A DNA stretch of 6,032 nt from an uncultured beta proteobacterium (lineage in GTDB: Bacteria; Pseudomonadota; Gammaproteobacteria; Burkholderiales; Rhodocyclaceae), in the NCBI GenBank assembly GCA_903917505.1, contig CAIXAY010000146.1, forward strand, positions 1 to 6,032. Reading direction: 5' to 3'. Positions within the stretch are counted from its first letter, which is position 1, and every line of letters starts with the position of its first letter. Under the pieces are notes generated by a model that had not been told where the DNA came from, made no database searches, and worked only from the letters and a program-made list of their open reading frames with translations. Positions 5,982 through 6,032 of this stretch are shown piece by piece. A program made the position numbers and the translations under genes.

Positions 5982-6008
5982 GTTACAATGTGTAGTCACT
6001 AATATACT
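5980..6008 (+). promoter_or_regulatory. Candidate promoter for a gene right of the window
   Basis: TTGTTA (5980-5985) and TATACT (6003-6008) are 17 bases apart and match four and five of six sigma70 positions. The region is AT-rich and lies just after the terminator, so it probably starts a separate transcript leading out of the window. Confidence 0.4.
5991..5999. repeat. 9-base direct repeat, copy 2
   Basis: The second TGTAGTCAC. Here it lies inside the spacer of the candidate promoter at 5980-6008, so it could also be a regulator half-site. TAGTCACTA (5993-6001) is a short odd palindrome overlapping it. Confidence 0.4.
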
Positions 6009-6032
6009 TGACATCTGGCGCTGTATGGTTTA
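6008..6032 (+). promoter_or_regulatory. Perfect -35 box, promoter cut by the window edge
   Basis: A consensus TTGACA lies at 6008-6013. Exactly 17 bases later the window ends with TA, the first two bases of a possible -10 box. A strong promoter directed rightward is plausible, but the decisive bases are missing. Confidence 0.35.

Noticed and set aside
5983..5999. BlaI/CopY-type TACA...TGTA operator in the right-edge promoter
   Set aside because: TACA-ATG-TGTA has a three-base centre instead of the usual two and weak outer symmetry; no cognate regulator is in the window.

Overview
The window is a GC-rich stretch of bacterial chromosome with five complete genes and short, AT-richer intergenic gaps. 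Codon use and protein style suggest a proteobacterium, perhaps a betaproteobacterium. That is an inference from general appearance; no marker gene fixes the taxon. I see no phage, insertion sequence, CRISPR array, tRNA or rRNA.

Left half (about 158-3671): two minus-strand genes, a D-2-hydroxyacid dehydrogenase (1605-2579) followed by an ACS-type MFS organic-anion transporter (158-1468). They are transcribed away from a divergent LysR regulator (2727-3671). The 147-base gap between dehydrogenase and regulator holds a strong dyad that is a likely operator. Simplest reading: LysR senses an organic or sugar acid and controls its uptake by the transporter and the reduction of a related 2-keto acid (or oxidation of a 2-hydroxy acid) by the dehydrogenase.

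Right half (about 3691-5917): a GntR/FCD-family regulator (3691-4362, minus) faces LysR tail to tail across 19 bases and is divergent from an NAD(P)-dependent oxidoreductase with a C-terminal SAF-like domain (4514-5917, plus). That oxidoreductase belongs to the homoserine-dehydrogenase-like group that includes the DXR-like (DRL) enzymes, but its substrate is unknown. The gap between the two genes carries two copies of a GntR-type half-palindrome about six helical turns apart. The right edge (5918-6032) holds a strong intrinsic-terminator hairpin and then promoter sequences pointing out of the window.

Overall this looks like a two-module catabolic locus for a hydroxy- or sugar-acid-like carbon source, each module with its own regulator. 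I found no clear new defence or mobile system. The least explained items are the SAF oxidoreductase, the 13-base leader shared by both minus-strand catabolic genes, the paired operator-like repeats, and the repeat-flanked hairpin at the right edge.
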